NCBI RefSeq assembly: GCF_004959935.1
Contig: NZ_SMYN01000001.1
Coordinates: 284,280-348,279, forward strand
Source of the DNA: Falsirhodobacter xinxiangensis
GTDB taxonomy: Bacteria > Pseudomonadota > Alphaproteobacteria > Rhodobacterales > Rhodobacteraceae
Length of the DNA stretch: 64,000 bases
Direction of reading: 5' to 3'
Shown here: piece after piece, positions 35,723-44,135 of the stretch
Layout: each line of letters begins with the position of its first letter
Numbering within the stretch: position 1 is the stretch's first letter
Notes under the pieces: generated by a model
Databases searched by the model: none
The model's input: the letters and a program-made list of their open reading frames with translations, nothing else
Told to the model about the DNA's origin: nothing
Translations under genes and position numbers: made by a program

Positions 35723-37189
35723 TCACATCCCTAACGCCACGTCAGCGCGGCCAGCGTAGCAGAAAAGCATCGATTTTTTCAATGCGGCACGTAGCCCGCT
35801 CGTAGTTTGCCTAAGTCTTTGGGGGTCAGACCCATAAACCCGATCTCCAATTCCACCGAGCGTATGGCCCAAAAGCAGGTTTTGCGTCTTCTCCTCGACC
35901 CCCGCATCCGCCAGCCAATCCTTCATGTTGTGCCGTAGCGAGTGAACAGTGTGGCGTTTGTCATCGGTGAACTTGCGGAGGTGCTTCATTAAGATCGCAG
36001 AGGCGGCATCCGGCCCTCGGTGCTTGGCGTAACGGGGGAACACCGCGTGCTCCTCTCGAGGCAACTCAAGGGCCTCCTTCGCGGCTGCCAGAGCATCCCC
36101 GCATAGTGGCACCGACCGGATGGACACTTGAGTCTTCAAGCGCCTGTCCTCGTTCCACTGAACGCGAATATGCGGAAACTCCCCATCGGTGACGACATCC
36201 CCCACATGCAGGCCGGTAACCTCTCCAAGGCGGCAACCCGTCCCCGTCAGGATACGCCAGATCAATGCCCCGTCCGGGTTCGTGCTGGTGGCCGTAAGGT
36301 GGGCGCGCATCTTCTCAATGACATCCAGCGGCAAGGGGCGGCGCTTCTCTACCTCAGCTTCTATCGGGCCACCTGAACGAGCCTCCGAAGGTGCCACCCC
36401 CGCGAATGGATTGATCGCCCTTCCCTCAAGGCGGAACTCTTTCAGCGCCATGCCCACGACTGTCCGAAGTAATCCAAGTTCCCGCTTGGCCGTTGCAGGG
36501 GTCAGGGTCTTACCCTTCCCGCCATTCTTCGGAGATGCGAGGAGGTGGTCTCTCAGCGCCCTTCCGTCTGCCCATGTGAACTTGGTCAGGGGCAGCCCAG
36601 CACGGTCCCCCAGCGCCTCCACAGCGCGCCTGTAGACCCGCTCAAGCCTCACGGCCCCTTCCCTATGCTCAGGCTGATCGCCACCCTTGAGGCGTTCCTT
36701 CAGGTAAAACTCCTTGGCATCGTAAAGGGTGGGTTCAGGGGGAGCCGCAGAGGGCACGACAAGGGCGCGGATGGTCATGGCATCCTCAGGGGACAGACCA
36801 ACAACCTCGTCGTCCTCAGGGTCTCGCCGGTAGCGTGAGGCAATGCTGTCAGCTAGCAGCGCCCTGACCTCGTCATCGGCTACACCCGACACACCGCCCT
36901 TGAGCAGTGCGGCAGCCCTGACCTCAGCCGCGCGCCATTGTGCGAGTTCCGACAACGCGGAGGATGAACCAATCGCCGCCAGCGTCTCCGCCTTGGCTAT
37001 CTCGCGCTCAATCTTGGCATGGGCATTCGCGTGTTCATTCACCAACGCGGCCCCTTCTCTGGCCTTCAGGGAGACGAGCCACCAATCCCTACCGACTACC
37101 TCCTTGAGCGAGTCGGGCACCCGTCTGCGGTAGCGAAAGCGGCCATCTCCACGGGCCTGAAGGTGCGGTAATTTCATCGCCAGAAACAT
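35723..37189 (-). CDS. int: Tyrosine-family site-specific integrase
   Basis: 488 residues. The catalytic set is complete: R320 in TGTGCRLGEVTGLH, K352 in RRLKTQVSIRSVPL, H416 and R419 in HSLRHNMKDWL, H442 in LLLGHTLG and the nucleophile Y452 in DRVYGSD. The N-terminal ~150 residues (FRYRRRVPDSLKE) are the arm-binding type seen in alphaproteobacterial prophage integrases. It lies 93 bp from the tRNA-Thr whose 3' end forms the att core, so it is the integrase of this element. ATG at 37177 is an alternative start. Confidence 0.93.
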   Translation of the reverse strand: MFLAMKLPHLQARGDGRFRYRRRVPDSLKEVVGRDWWLVSLKAREGAALVNEHANAHAKIEREIAKAETLAAIGSSSALSELAQWRAAEVRAAALLKGGVSGVADDEVRALLADSIASRYRRDPEDDEVVGLSPEDAMTIRALVVPSAAPPEPTLYDAKEFYLKERLKGGDQPEHREGAVRLERVYRRAVEALGDRAGLPLTKFTWADGRALRDHLLASPKNGGKGKTLTPATAKRELGLLRTVVGMALKEFRLEGRAINPFAGVAPSEARSGGPIEAEVEKRRPLPLDVIEKMRAHLTATSTNPDGALIWRILTGTGCRLGEVTGLHVGDVVTDGEFPHIRVQWNEDRRLKTQVSIRSVPLCGDALAAAKEALELPREEHAVFPRYAKHRGPDAASAILMKHLRKFTDDKRHTVHSLRHNMKDWLADAGVEEKTQNLLLGHTLGGIGDRVYGSDPQRLRQTTSGLRAALKKSMLFCYAGRADVALGM

Positions 37190-37281
37190 CCATGTGTCCC
37201 CATTTGTGAACCCAAAAGTGGACCCGAAGGGACGAATATGGCCTGATATACTTGGAAAATAAGGGCTGATGCAAGCTAAGG

Positions 37282-37299
37282 TGGTGCCCCCAGACGGAC
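37282..37299. repeat. Right attachment repeat within tRNA-Thr 3' end
   Basis: TGGTGCCCCCAGACGGAC, identical to 23926-23943; it corresponds to the CCA end, discriminator, acceptor 3' strand and part of the T-stem of tRNA-Thr. Confidence 0.88.
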
Positions 37300-37357
37300 T
37301 CGAACCGCCGACCCGCTGATTACAAATCAGCCGCTCTACCAGCTGAGCTATAGAGGC
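37282..37357 (-). tRNA. tRNA-Thr (anticodon TGT)
   Basis: A 76-nt cloverleaf with encoded CCA. The acceptor GCCTCTA pairs with TGGGGGC (two T-G pairs), the anticodon loop is TTTGTAA, the T-loop TTCGAGT. Intact despite insertion of the 13.4-kb element at its 3' end. Confidence 0.97.
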
Positions 37358-37472
37358 ATTACGGCGGATTTACCGCGCAGTTCGGGGCAAGACAAGCCCA
37401 ATGCACAGGAAAGCGGTTCACCGGGACGCCCATGCGCGGTATAGAACGGAAAAGACCGGGAAATACCTATAG

Positions 37473-38327
37473 ATGCAGATAGTCTACCATCTTGGCGCCC
37501 ATTGCACGGATGAGGAACGTCTCCTTCGCTGCCTGCTGAAGAACCGCGAGGCGTTGGGGGACGCGGGGGTCATGGTGCCCGGACCGGCCCGCTATCGCAA
37601 CCTGATCCGCGATACCGCGACGGCGCTGCGGCGCATGCCGGCCACCGACGCAACGCAGGAGGAGGTGCTGGACCAGATCATGGATGCCGGCACGGCCGAA
37701 CGGCTGATCCTGTCGTGGGAGAATTTCCTGTCCTTTCCGCAATGGGTGGTGCGGGGGCGGCTCTATCCGGCGGCGGGCGAGCGGGTGCGAAGCTTCACCA
37801 ACATCTTCCCGTCCTTCGGGGCGGAGCTGCATATCGCGATCCGCAACCCCGCGACGTTCCTGCCGGCCCTGTTCCAGCGCCAGCGCGGCAAATCGGCCGA
37901 GGATTTCCTTGGCGGGATCGATCCAATGGGCCTTCGGTGGTCAGAGGTGATCGCGGATCTTCTCGCGCAGGATATGCCGGTGACGGTCTGGTGCGACGAA
38001 GATACGCCGTTGATCTGGCCCGAGGTTCTGCGCGCGGTGGCAGGCGTCGATATCCCGCTGGAGGGCGAAGACGAGCTGCTGGCGACGATCATGGACGAAA
38101 AGGGCATCGGGCGGCTTCGGGCACATATGGTGCAGCCCCTGCCGGTCGAAGAGCGGCGGAACGTGACCGCCGCGCTTCTGGAGGAACATGCAAAGCCCGA
38201 GATGGTCGATATGCAGATCGAAATGCCGGGATGGACCCCCGAACTGGTCGATGCGATGACAGACGCCTATGAGGAGGACATCCTGCGCATCATGGCCATG
38301 CCGGGGGTGCGGTTCCTGTCGGCCTAG
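37473..38327 (+). CDS. Conserved hypothetical protein of Rhodobacterales type, 284 residues
   Basis: Starts MQIVYHLGAHCTDEERLLRC, with WENFLSFPQWVVRG and a C-terminal helical part. The opening strand-loop recalls sulfotransferase-like P-loop folds (YHLGAHCTDEE in place of a true P-loop), and an arginine-containing ELHIAIRNPATFLPALF strand supports that, but PAPS-binding residues are not convincing. Soluble, no signal peptide. I leave the function open. The last 4 bp overlap the convergent DUF2312 gene. Confidence 0.75.
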   Translation: MQIVYHLGAHCTDEERLLRCLLKNREALGDAGVMVPGPARYRNLIRDTATALRRMPATDATQEEVLDQIMDAGTAERLILSWENFLSFPQWVVRGRLYPAAGERVRSFTNIFPSFGAELHIAIRNPATFLPALFQRQRGKSAEDFLGGIDPMGLRWSEVIADLLAQDMPVTVWCDEDTPLIWPEVLRAVAGVDIPLEGEDELLATIMDEKGIGRLRAHMVQPLPVEERRNVTAALLEEHAKPEMVDMQIEMPGWTPELVDAMTDAYEEDILRIMAMPGVRFLSA

Positions 38328-38572
38328 CTCATCCCGAGGGCGGTCTTGTACATGTCCATGATCGCCTCTTCCTCGGCGATGTCGTCGGGCTTGCGCTTGC
38401 GCAGGGCGATGACCTTCTTCATCACCTTGGTGTCATAGCCGCGGCCCTTGGCTTCGGCCATCAGCTCCTTCTGCTGTTCGTTCACGTCCTTCTTCTCGGC
38501 CTCAAGCTGTTCGAACCGTTCGATGAACTGGCGCAGCTCGTCCGCGGTGACGTTGTAATCGATGTCGCTCAT
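38324..38572 (-). CDS. gapR: DUF2312 (GapR-like) protein
   Basis: 82 residues, one helical coiled-coil (DELRQFIERFEQLEAEKKDV) followed by the conserved AEAKGRGYDTKVMKKVIALRKRKPDD. This is the DUF2312 family, whose Caulobacter member GapR is a nucleoid-associated protein binding over-twisted DNA ahead of replication and transcription. The length and basic motif match. Confidence 0.9.
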   Translation of the reverse strand: MSDIDYNVTADELRQFIERFEQLEAEKKDVNEQQKELMAEAKGRGYDTKVMKKVIALRKRKPDDIAEEEAIMDMYKTALGMS

Positions 38573-38579
38573 GTGATCC

Positions 38580-39173
38580 TCAGACGATGCTGGCGGTGAA
38601 TTCGGGGGCGTGACGGGGGCGCTGCGGGCGAAGGGCTTCGGCATTGCCGTGGCCGAGGTTGACGAGCATGTTCACCTCCCACGACGGGTGATCCGTCAGG
38701 AAGGCATCGGCCACCTTCTGCTTGTCGAACCCGCTCATCGGGCCGGTGTCGAGGCCGAGGGCGCGCGCGGCAAGGATGAAATACCCGGCCTGAAGCGAGC
38801 CGTTGCGCTGCGCGCTTTCAAGTGCGGCGGCACGGTTGCCGTCGAACATCGACGCGGCATCGAAACCCGGCGCGGCGGCGTCCAGATGTTTCCAGAAATC
38901 GAGGTCGTAGCACAGGATCGCGACCGCCGGAGCAGCCATCGTCTTTTCCAGGTTGCCGCGCGACAGGGCGGGGGCGAGCCTCGCCTTCTCCTCGTCCGAG
39001 CGGACGAAGATCACGCGGATGGGTTGCTGGTTGAAAGCGGTCGGGCCGGTCGAGGCAAGCTCCACCACCTTCAGCAGCAGATCGTCGGAAACCGGCGCAT
39101 CCTGCCAGCCGTTATGGGTCCGCGCCTTGCGGAACAGAAGGTCCAGCCCCTCAGGGGGAAGCACGTCGGTCAT
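38580..39173 (-). CDS. Nitroreductase-family protein, RutE/malonic semialdehyde reductase-like
   Basis: 197 residues of the small FMN nitroreductase fold. FMN-contacting segments are RKARTHNGWQDAPV, STGPTAFNQQPIRVIFVRS and LAARALGLDTGPMSGFD, the last a hallmark of the RutE/YdfG-like group that reduces malonic semialdehyde or related aldehydes. No other rut pyrimidine-catabolism genes are adjacent. GGAG precedes the start. Confidence 0.87.
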   Translation of the reverse strand: MTDVLPPEGLDLLFRKARTHNGWQDAPVSDDLLLKVVELASTGPTAFNQQPIRVIFVRSDEEKARLAPALSRGNLEKTMAAPAVAILCYDLDFWKHLDAAAPGFDAASMFDGNRAAALESAQRNGSLQAGYFILAARALGLDTGPMSGFDKQKVADAFLTDHPSWEVNMLVNLGHGNAEALRPQRPRHAPEFTASIV

Positions 39174-39241
39174 CGTCTCACTCCTTGCCAGCGGTCACCG
39201 GCTCGGTTACGCCCTCGGGGCAGAAATTGGAAGGGGCTGGC

Positions 39242-39457
39242 ATGGAGTGGTTGATCGTTCTGGGGGCGATCCTGTCGCTGGCAGGTGTTGCCGGGCTGGT
39301 CTGGTGCATCGTGCTTGCCCTGCGCATCCGGCGCGCGAACGCCCCCGAGGAAGTGGTGCGCGGCAAACTGCAACGCATCGTCATGGTGAACCTGATCGCG
39401 CTGGGCGTGTCATCGCTGGGGCTGATGCTGGTGGTGGCGGGCATCCTTCTGGGCTGA
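39242..39457 (+). CDS. Small two-span membrane protein, 71 residues
   Basis: Starts MEWLIVLGAILSLAGVAGLV after AAGGGG. Two hydrophobic helices are separated by a short basic loop (ALRIRRANAPEEVVRGKLQR), so both ends probably face the same side. Function unknown. Confidence 0.75.
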   Translation: MEWLIVLGAILSLAGVAGLVWCIVLALRIRRANAPEEVVRGKLQRIVMVNLIALGVSSLGLMLVVAGILLG

Positions 39458-39590
39458 CGGGGGCGCTCCCGCCACTCGTTGATGCCTTTGGCATCTTCTC
39501 GACGTTGGGCCGGGCGCCGGGGCTGCGCCCCGGCGCGGTTGCTCCTGCGGCGCGGCGGCGCTACTATGCTTCGAAATTGAAGGAGGCATC

Positions 39591-40010
39591 ATGGAAATCC
39601 GCGCGCTGACAGATACTTACGCCGTTTCCCCGCAGATCGAATCCGGCGATCTGGCCGCGATCCGTGCAGCAGGCTACACCACCGTGATCGACAACCGTCC
39701 CGACGGCGAAATCCCGGTGGAGCTTCAGACCGACACGATCCGCGAAGCGGCGCAGGCGGCAGGGCTGACCTTCGTTGCCAACCCCGTGATCGGCGGGCAG
39801 CTGACGCAGGACAACGTGGACGCCCAGCGCGCCGCGATCGAGGCCGCGGAAGGTCCGGTGCTGGCCTATTGCGCGTCGGGCAACCGCAGTTCGGTCGTAT
39901 GGGCGCTGGCACATGCGGGGCAGCTTCCGGTGGACGATCTGATCGGCCTGCCAGCGCGCCACGGTTATCAGCTTGAACACCTGCGCCCGACCCTGGAGCG
40001 TCTGGCCTAA
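39591..40010 (+). CDS. TIGR01244-family phosphatase-like/sulfurtransferase-like protein
   Basis: 139 residues with the fold of dual-specificity phosphatases. The active-site loop is YCASGNRSS (cysteine 94, arginine 99). The family, also fused in Blh beta-lactamase-like hydrolases, has been linked to sulfide metabolism in other bacteria; the substrate here is open. ATG at 39591 follows GGAGG. Confidence 0.85.
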   Translation: MEIRALTDTYAVSPQIESGDLAAIRAAGYTTVIDNRPDGEIPVELQTDTIREAAQAAGLTFVANPVIGGQLTQDNVDAQRAAIEAAEGPVLAYCASGNRSSVVWALAHAGQLPVDDLIGLPARHGYQLEHLRPTLERLA

Positions 40011-40876
40011 CCCACCGCGCGCAGCGGCACGACGTTGACCGGCTCCTGCGCCGCAAGGCGCAGCGCCCGCATCCCCCGGTTCTGGCCCAGCTTCCCCTCG
40101 GCAAGACGCCGCCCCTGCCCTTCCAGCAATATCCGGTCCAAAGCCGCGAGGGGCAGCGGCATCGTATCGCCCTCGGCCCAGTTCAGCACGGCCGACAGCG
40201 GCACGGTCACACGATACAGCACCGCATCCATCACCGCATCGACCGCCATCACCTGTTCGGCCAGACGTTCTGTGAACCCCTCATCCTCCGGCTCGGCCAG
40301 AACGGGCACGTCGCCACGTCCTTCGGCGGGCAGGGCCAGCACCACCTCGCCCCTGCGGATGCCGTCACCCAAGGACACCTGCGCGACCATCAGGCGATAA
40401 CCGAAATCTTCCAGCAGCAGGTCCAGCGGGCGCGGATCGGGCAAGAAGGAATGATAGCGATAGCCCCCCGCCCAGACGAGGTCGTGATCGCTGGCCAGCC
40501 CCTCCTCCAACCCGGTCAGCGCCAGATCGACGACGCCCGACACCATCGCGGCATCGGTGCGGGTGGGGCGGCGCGTCGGGACGGGGCGGTCGGTGACTTT
40601 GCCGATGGTCTGCACCTCGGTCATCGCGGCCAGCACCTCGGGCGACAGCGCGACGAGGCCCATGCCACCCGGCCCTTCCAGCATCCCCAGAAGCGCACGG
40701 TCAGGCAGGCTTTCCAACAATTCGCCCAAGGACACGCGCGATACGGAAAGCCCGATGATCGACAAGGCCAACGACAGGCCATCCCGCGCGGCGCGGGCCA
40801 GCGCCATGCGCCAGATACGGTCCCCGCCCGATTCCGCCGCCGGTTTGGCAAGGGAGAGTTTACGCCTGATCGTCAC
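40007..40876 (-). CDS. FliM/FliN-family (SpoA domain) protein
   Basis: 289 residues. The C-terminal ~80 residues (ALYRVTVPLSAVLNWAEGD, ILLEGQGRRLAEGKLGQNRG) form a SpoA/surface-presentation-of-antigen domain as in FliM, FliN and type III SctQ proteins. The N-terminal part resembles a reduced FliM middle domain. No flagellar genes surround it, so it may be a stray FliM paralogue or a C-ring protein of the secretion system at the right end of the window (inference, not shown). Confidence 0.75.
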   Translation of the reverse strand: MTIRRKLSLAKPAAESGGDRIWRMALARAARDGLSLALSIIGLSVSRVSLGELLESLPDRALLGMLEGPGGMGLVALSPEVLAAMTEVQTIGKVTDRPVPTRRPTRTDAAMVSGVVDLALTGLEEGLASDHDLVWAGGYRYHSFLPDPRPLDLLLEDFGYRLMVAQVSLGDGIRRGEVVLALPAEGRGDVPVLAEPEDEGFTERLAEQVMAVDAVMDAVLYRVTVPLSAVLNWAEGDTMPLPLAALDRILLEGQGRRLAEGKLGQNRGMRALRLAAQEPVNVVPLRAVG

Positions 40877-40928
40877 GGTTGCCCCCTTTCGTCACGCCAT
40901 CCGTCGCACAGGAAAGCTAACGAAGGGT

Positions 40929-43532
40929 TTACAGCGGCAGCCAGACCCGGAAGGCCGCACCGCCCTGCCCCGGCAGGTAGGCGATGGTGCCGCCAAGATT
41001 GGCCATGACCTCGCGGCAGATGGCAAGGCCAAGGCCGGTGCCGGCTTGACCGCTTTCGTCCAGCCGCGCGAACTTTTCAAAGATGGTCGCCTGCGCGGGC
41101 CGCGGGATTCCACGCCCGTTGTCGATGAAATCCACCGTCACGCCCGCATCCTGCGCCCGGACGACGATGCGAAGCTGCGGTTCTGCGGCATCGCAATATT
41201 TCCGCGCATTCGCGATCAGGTTGATGAAAACCTGCGCCAGCCGGTCAGGATCGGTCCGCAGGACCAGCGCCTCGGCCCCGCTGTCGCGAAACACGGTCAG
41301 ATCGTGCCGGGGGCGCACATGTTCGGCGGCCGCCAGCGCCCGGTCCAGCACCGCCCGCAACCGCACGTCCGAGATGTGAAGCTGCACCTGCCCGCTTTCC
41401 AGCACAGACAGGTCCAGAAGATCGTCCAGCAGCCGCGTCAGGCGGATCGCTTCGGCATGGATGATGCCCGCCTGCCGCCGCGCATCCTCGGGCGCGACAT
41501 CGCCCATCAGGATTTCAGAGAACGCCAGAATCGAGGTCATCGGCGTGCGCAGCTCGTGGCTGATCTGGCCAAGGAAGGCGTCCTTCTGCTCGGCCAGCCG
41601 GGTCAGCTTGGCGTTGGCATCGCGAAGGGCGGCGGCGGTTCGGGTCAATTCCTGCCGCTGGCTTTCCAGGCGCGCGGAATATTCCATGATCTGCGCCGCC
41701 TCGTCCGCGACCGCCATCAGGTCGGCAACCGTGACCGCCGCACGGCCCGCGACCTGAAAGATCATCGCATGCGCCGTCGCCGCGCCGACCGCGCCCGCCA
41801 GCCGCCGCTCCAGCCGCTCCAGAAATGCCGGGGTCGGGTCGGGCAGATAGCCCGCGCGGCCCTGCGCCCGCGCTTCGGTCAGGAAAAGGGTCAGCGCCGT
41901 CTCCTCGCCCAGAATGCGCTGGGCCATGACCAGCAGGTCCTCGGCCTCTGGCGCGCCGCCGGACCAGCCGCTCGGCCCCGGCGCGGTGTCGAACACGCCG
42001 ACGAAAGCCGCGCCCTGAAGCCGTTCCATCGGCGAAGGGAAGCTGAGAATCGACCCCACGCAGAACCCCGCGATGTTCAGCAGCAGCGACCAGAACAGCG
42101 CATGCAGCAGCGGGTCCATCCCTTCGGTCCCGAACAGCGCATGCGGGCGCAGCCAGTCGATGCCGAACCCGTCGGGAGAGATCGCACCGAAGGACGGCAG
42201 GAACAGCGTATAGATCCAGACCGCCGTCCCCAGCGCCAACCCCATCGCCGCCCCGATCCGCGTCGCCCCGCGCCAGAACAGCCCGCCCACCAGCGCGGGC
42301 AGCACCTGCGCCACCCCGACAAAGGAAATCAGCCCGATCGACGCCAGCGCCGCCCCGCCCCCCGACAGCCGGAAATAGGCGTAGCCCAGTGCCAAGACCC
42401 CCGCGATCGACAGCCGCCGCGACAGCAGGACCACCCGGCGCACATCGCCCGATACGGCGGGCCGCATCAGCCCCAGCCAGATCGGCATCACGATATGGTT
42501 CGACAGCATCGTGGCCAGTGCGATGGCCGCCACGATCACCATGGATGTTGCGCTGGAAAACCCGCCCAGAAACGCCAGCATCGCCAGATCGCCGCGCCCC
42601 GCCTCCAGCGGAATGGTCAGCACGAACAGGTCTGGGTTGCCGTCCGGCAGCATCTCCAGCCCCACGACGGCGATGGGGATAACGAAGACGCTCATCCCCA
42701 GCAGGTAAAGCGGAAAGGCCCAGCCTGCGGTGGCAAGATGCTTTTCGTCGGAGTTTTCCACCACAAGCACCTGAAACATGCGTGGCAGGCAGATCACCGC
42801 CGCAGCCGAGGCGAAGGTCAGCCCCGCCCAGCGCGCAGGCTCCAACGCCCATTCGGGGCGGTCGGCGGCCTGTATCCGCCCGAGGATATCCGCCGGCCCG
42901 CCCGCGATCCCCCAGACGACGAACACCCCCACGGCCAACGCCGCGACCAGCTTCACCACCGCCTCCACCGCAATGGCGGTCACGACGCCGGTGTGGCGTT
43001 CGTTGGCGTCAAGGTTGCGGGTGCCGAACAGCACGGTGAACAGCGCAAGGCCGATGGCGACCCACAGCGCGGTCCCCTCGCGATCCTCGCTGGCAAAGAC
43101 GCCGAAGCTCAGCACCACCGATTGCAGTTGCAGCGCGATGTAAGGCGTCGCCGCCACGACCGAAATCAGCGTGACCGCCACCCCCAGCAGGTTCGATTTG
43201 CCATAGCGCGACGAGATCAGGTCCGCGATGGAGGTCACCCGCTGCTGCCGCCCGATCCTCACCAGTTTGCGCAGCAGCCCCCACCAGCCGACGAAGACCA
43301 GCGTCGGCCCCATATAGATCGTCATGAACTCCAGCCCCGACGCCGCCGCCGATCCCACCGCGCCATAGAACGTCCATGCGGTGCAATAGATCGACAGCGA
43401 CAGGGTATAGACCAGCGGCGAACGCAGCCAGCGCACCTTTCCCGCCGCCGCCCGCCGCTCTGCGATGAAGGCCACGAGGAACAAGAAGATGACATAGCTG
43501 ACGCAGGACAGGACCAGCAGGTTGAAGGGCAT
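40929..43532 (-). CDS. Sodium:solute symporter-histidine kinase fusion (CbrA-like)
   Basis: 867 residues. The first ~520 form a 13-helix SSS-type transporter domain (SIYCTAWTFYGAVGSAAASG). A short linker leads to a kinase with phospho-acceptor H659 (SHELRTP), N-box NLIANARKY, DNGRGIP and GTGLGLAI. The layout is that of CbrA-type sensors that tie solute transport to signalling. Its start overlaps the stop of the small membrane protein upstream (TAATG), and a receiver protein gene heads the operon. Confidence 0.92.
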   Translation of the reverse strand: MPFNLLVLSCVSYVIFLFLVAFIAERRAAAGKVRWLRSPLVYTLSLSIYCTAWTFYGAVGSAAASGLEFMTIYMGPTLVFVGWWGLLRKLVRIGRQQRVTSIADLISSRYGKSNLLGVAVTLISVVAATPYIALQLQSVVLSFGVFASEDREGTALWVAIGLALFTVLFGTRNLDANERHTGVVTAIAVEAVVKLVAALAVGVFVVWGIAGGPADILGRIQAADRPEWALEPARWAGLTFASAAAVICLPRMFQVLVVENSDEKHLATAGWAFPLYLLGMSVFVIPIAVVGLEMLPDGNPDLFVLTIPLEAGRGDLAMLAFLGGFSSATSMVIVAAIALATMLSNHIVMPIWLGLMRPAVSGDVRRVVLLSRRLSIAGVLALGYAYFRLSGGGAALASIGLISFVGVAQVLPALVGGLFWRGATRIGAAMGLALGTAVWIYTLFLPSFGAISPDGFGIDWLRPHALFGTEGMDPLLHALFWSLLLNIAGFCVGSILSFPSPMERLQGAAFVGVFDTAPGPSGWSGGAPEAEDLLVMAQRILGEETALTLFLTEARAQGRAGYLPDPTPAFLERLERRLAGAVGAATAHAMIFQVAGRAAVTVADLMAVADEAAQIMEYSARLESQRQELTRTAAALRDANAKLTRLAEQKDAFLGQISHELRTPMTSILAFSEILMGDVAPEDARRQAGIIHAEAIRLTRLLDDLLDLSVLESGQVQLHISDVRLRAVLDRALAAAEHVRPRHDLTVFRDSGAEALVLRTDPDRLAQVFINLIANARKYCDAAEPQLRIVVRAQDAGVTVDFIDNGRGIPRPAQATIFEKFARLDESGQAGTGLGLAICREVMANLGGTIAYLPGQGGAAFRVWLPL

Positions 43533-43762
43533 TATTCCTCCGGCCCGCTTTCATCCGCCAGCCACAGACGCAGCACCGCCGCAACCGCCACCAGCCCCAG
43601 CCAGACCGCCAGCATGTAAAGCCCGTTCAGCCCCGTCCCGCGCGAGGGCCACAAGAGCGGCATCAGGAACAGAACCGCCCCGGCGAACGGCAATATCCGC
43701 GCCGCATCGCGCAGCCGCCGGCGCCGATATGGCCCGCGCGCAAGGAACAGCGGACGCTTCAC
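43532..43762 (-). CDS. Small membrane protein of the symporter-kinase operon
   Basis: 76 residues: a basic N-terminus (ARGPYRRRRLRDAA), then two membrane spans (ILPFAGAVLFLMPLLW and YMLAVWLGLVAVAAVLRLWL), with an acidic tail. It sits between the receiver gene and the sensor with overlaps on both sides, like small subunits that accompany symporter-type proteins. Function inferred from position only. Confidence 0.75.
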   Translation of the reverse strand: MKRPLFLARGPYRRRRLRDAARILPFAGAVLFLMPLLWPSRGTGLNGLYMLAVWLGLVAVAAVLRLWLADESGPEE

Positions 43763-44124
43763 TGCGGCACCAGCAGGCGCACCTGTTCAAGGATTTCCGC
43801 GTTGGAGAACGGTTTGGTCATGAACCGGCTGACGCCCGCCTTTTCCGCCGCCTCGCGGTCGCGGTGCTGTCCACGCGCGGTCAGCATCAGGACCGGAAGA
43901 TCCGCCATGTCCGGATCGGCGCGCATACGGGTCAGGATGTCGAACCCGGACTGCCCCGGCAGCATCGCATCCAGGATCACGATGTCGGGCGCAACGCAGC
44001 GCACGGCCTCCAGCGCGCCGGCCCCTTCGGGATAGATGGTGACGTGCCACCCGTCGCGCGACAGGATGAAGCGGATCGCCTCGGCGATGTTCGGCTCGTC
44101 CTCGATCAGAAGCACATGTCCCAT
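43759..44124 (-). CDS. Single-domain response regulator (receiver only)
   Basis: 121 residues, a CheY-like receiver with acidic pair LLIEDEP, phospho-acceptor D52 (IVILDAMLPGQSG), threonine in LMLTARG and K104 in MTKPF. There is no output domain. It is the likely partner of the symporter-kinase encoded downstream in the same operon and must signal through protein contacts (inference). Confidence 0.9.
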   Translation of the reverse strand: MGHVLLIEDEPNIAEAIRFILSRDGWHVTIYPEGAGALEAVRCVAPDIVILDAMLPGQSGFDILTRMRADPDMADLPVLMLTARGQHRDREAAEKAGVSRFMTKPFSNAEILEQVRLLVPQ

Positions 44125-44135
44125 GACGCCCCCCC

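Larger units (their letters stand above)
23926..37299. mobile_element. Integrated element (deleted prophage or satellite-like island) in tRNA-Thr
   Basis: About 13.4 kb bounded by an 18-bp direct repeat identical to the 3' end of tRNA-Thr(TGT). A tyrosine integrase reads away from the tRNA end. Contents are phage-type small ORFs, a BRO-N fragment, tandem RNase HI genes, a probable internal virion protein, a serine recombinase, a lipoprotein and an AAA/TOPRIM nuclease. Terminase, portal, major capsid, tail and lysis genes are not seen, so it is unlikely to make particles alone. Codon use is more relaxed and partly AT-rich compared with the flanks. Confidence 0.88.

Noticed and set aside
40557-43619. 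A 1020-codon plus-strand frame opposite the symporter-kinase
   Set aside because: Arg/His/Pro/Gln-rich shadow of a well supported gene on the other strand.
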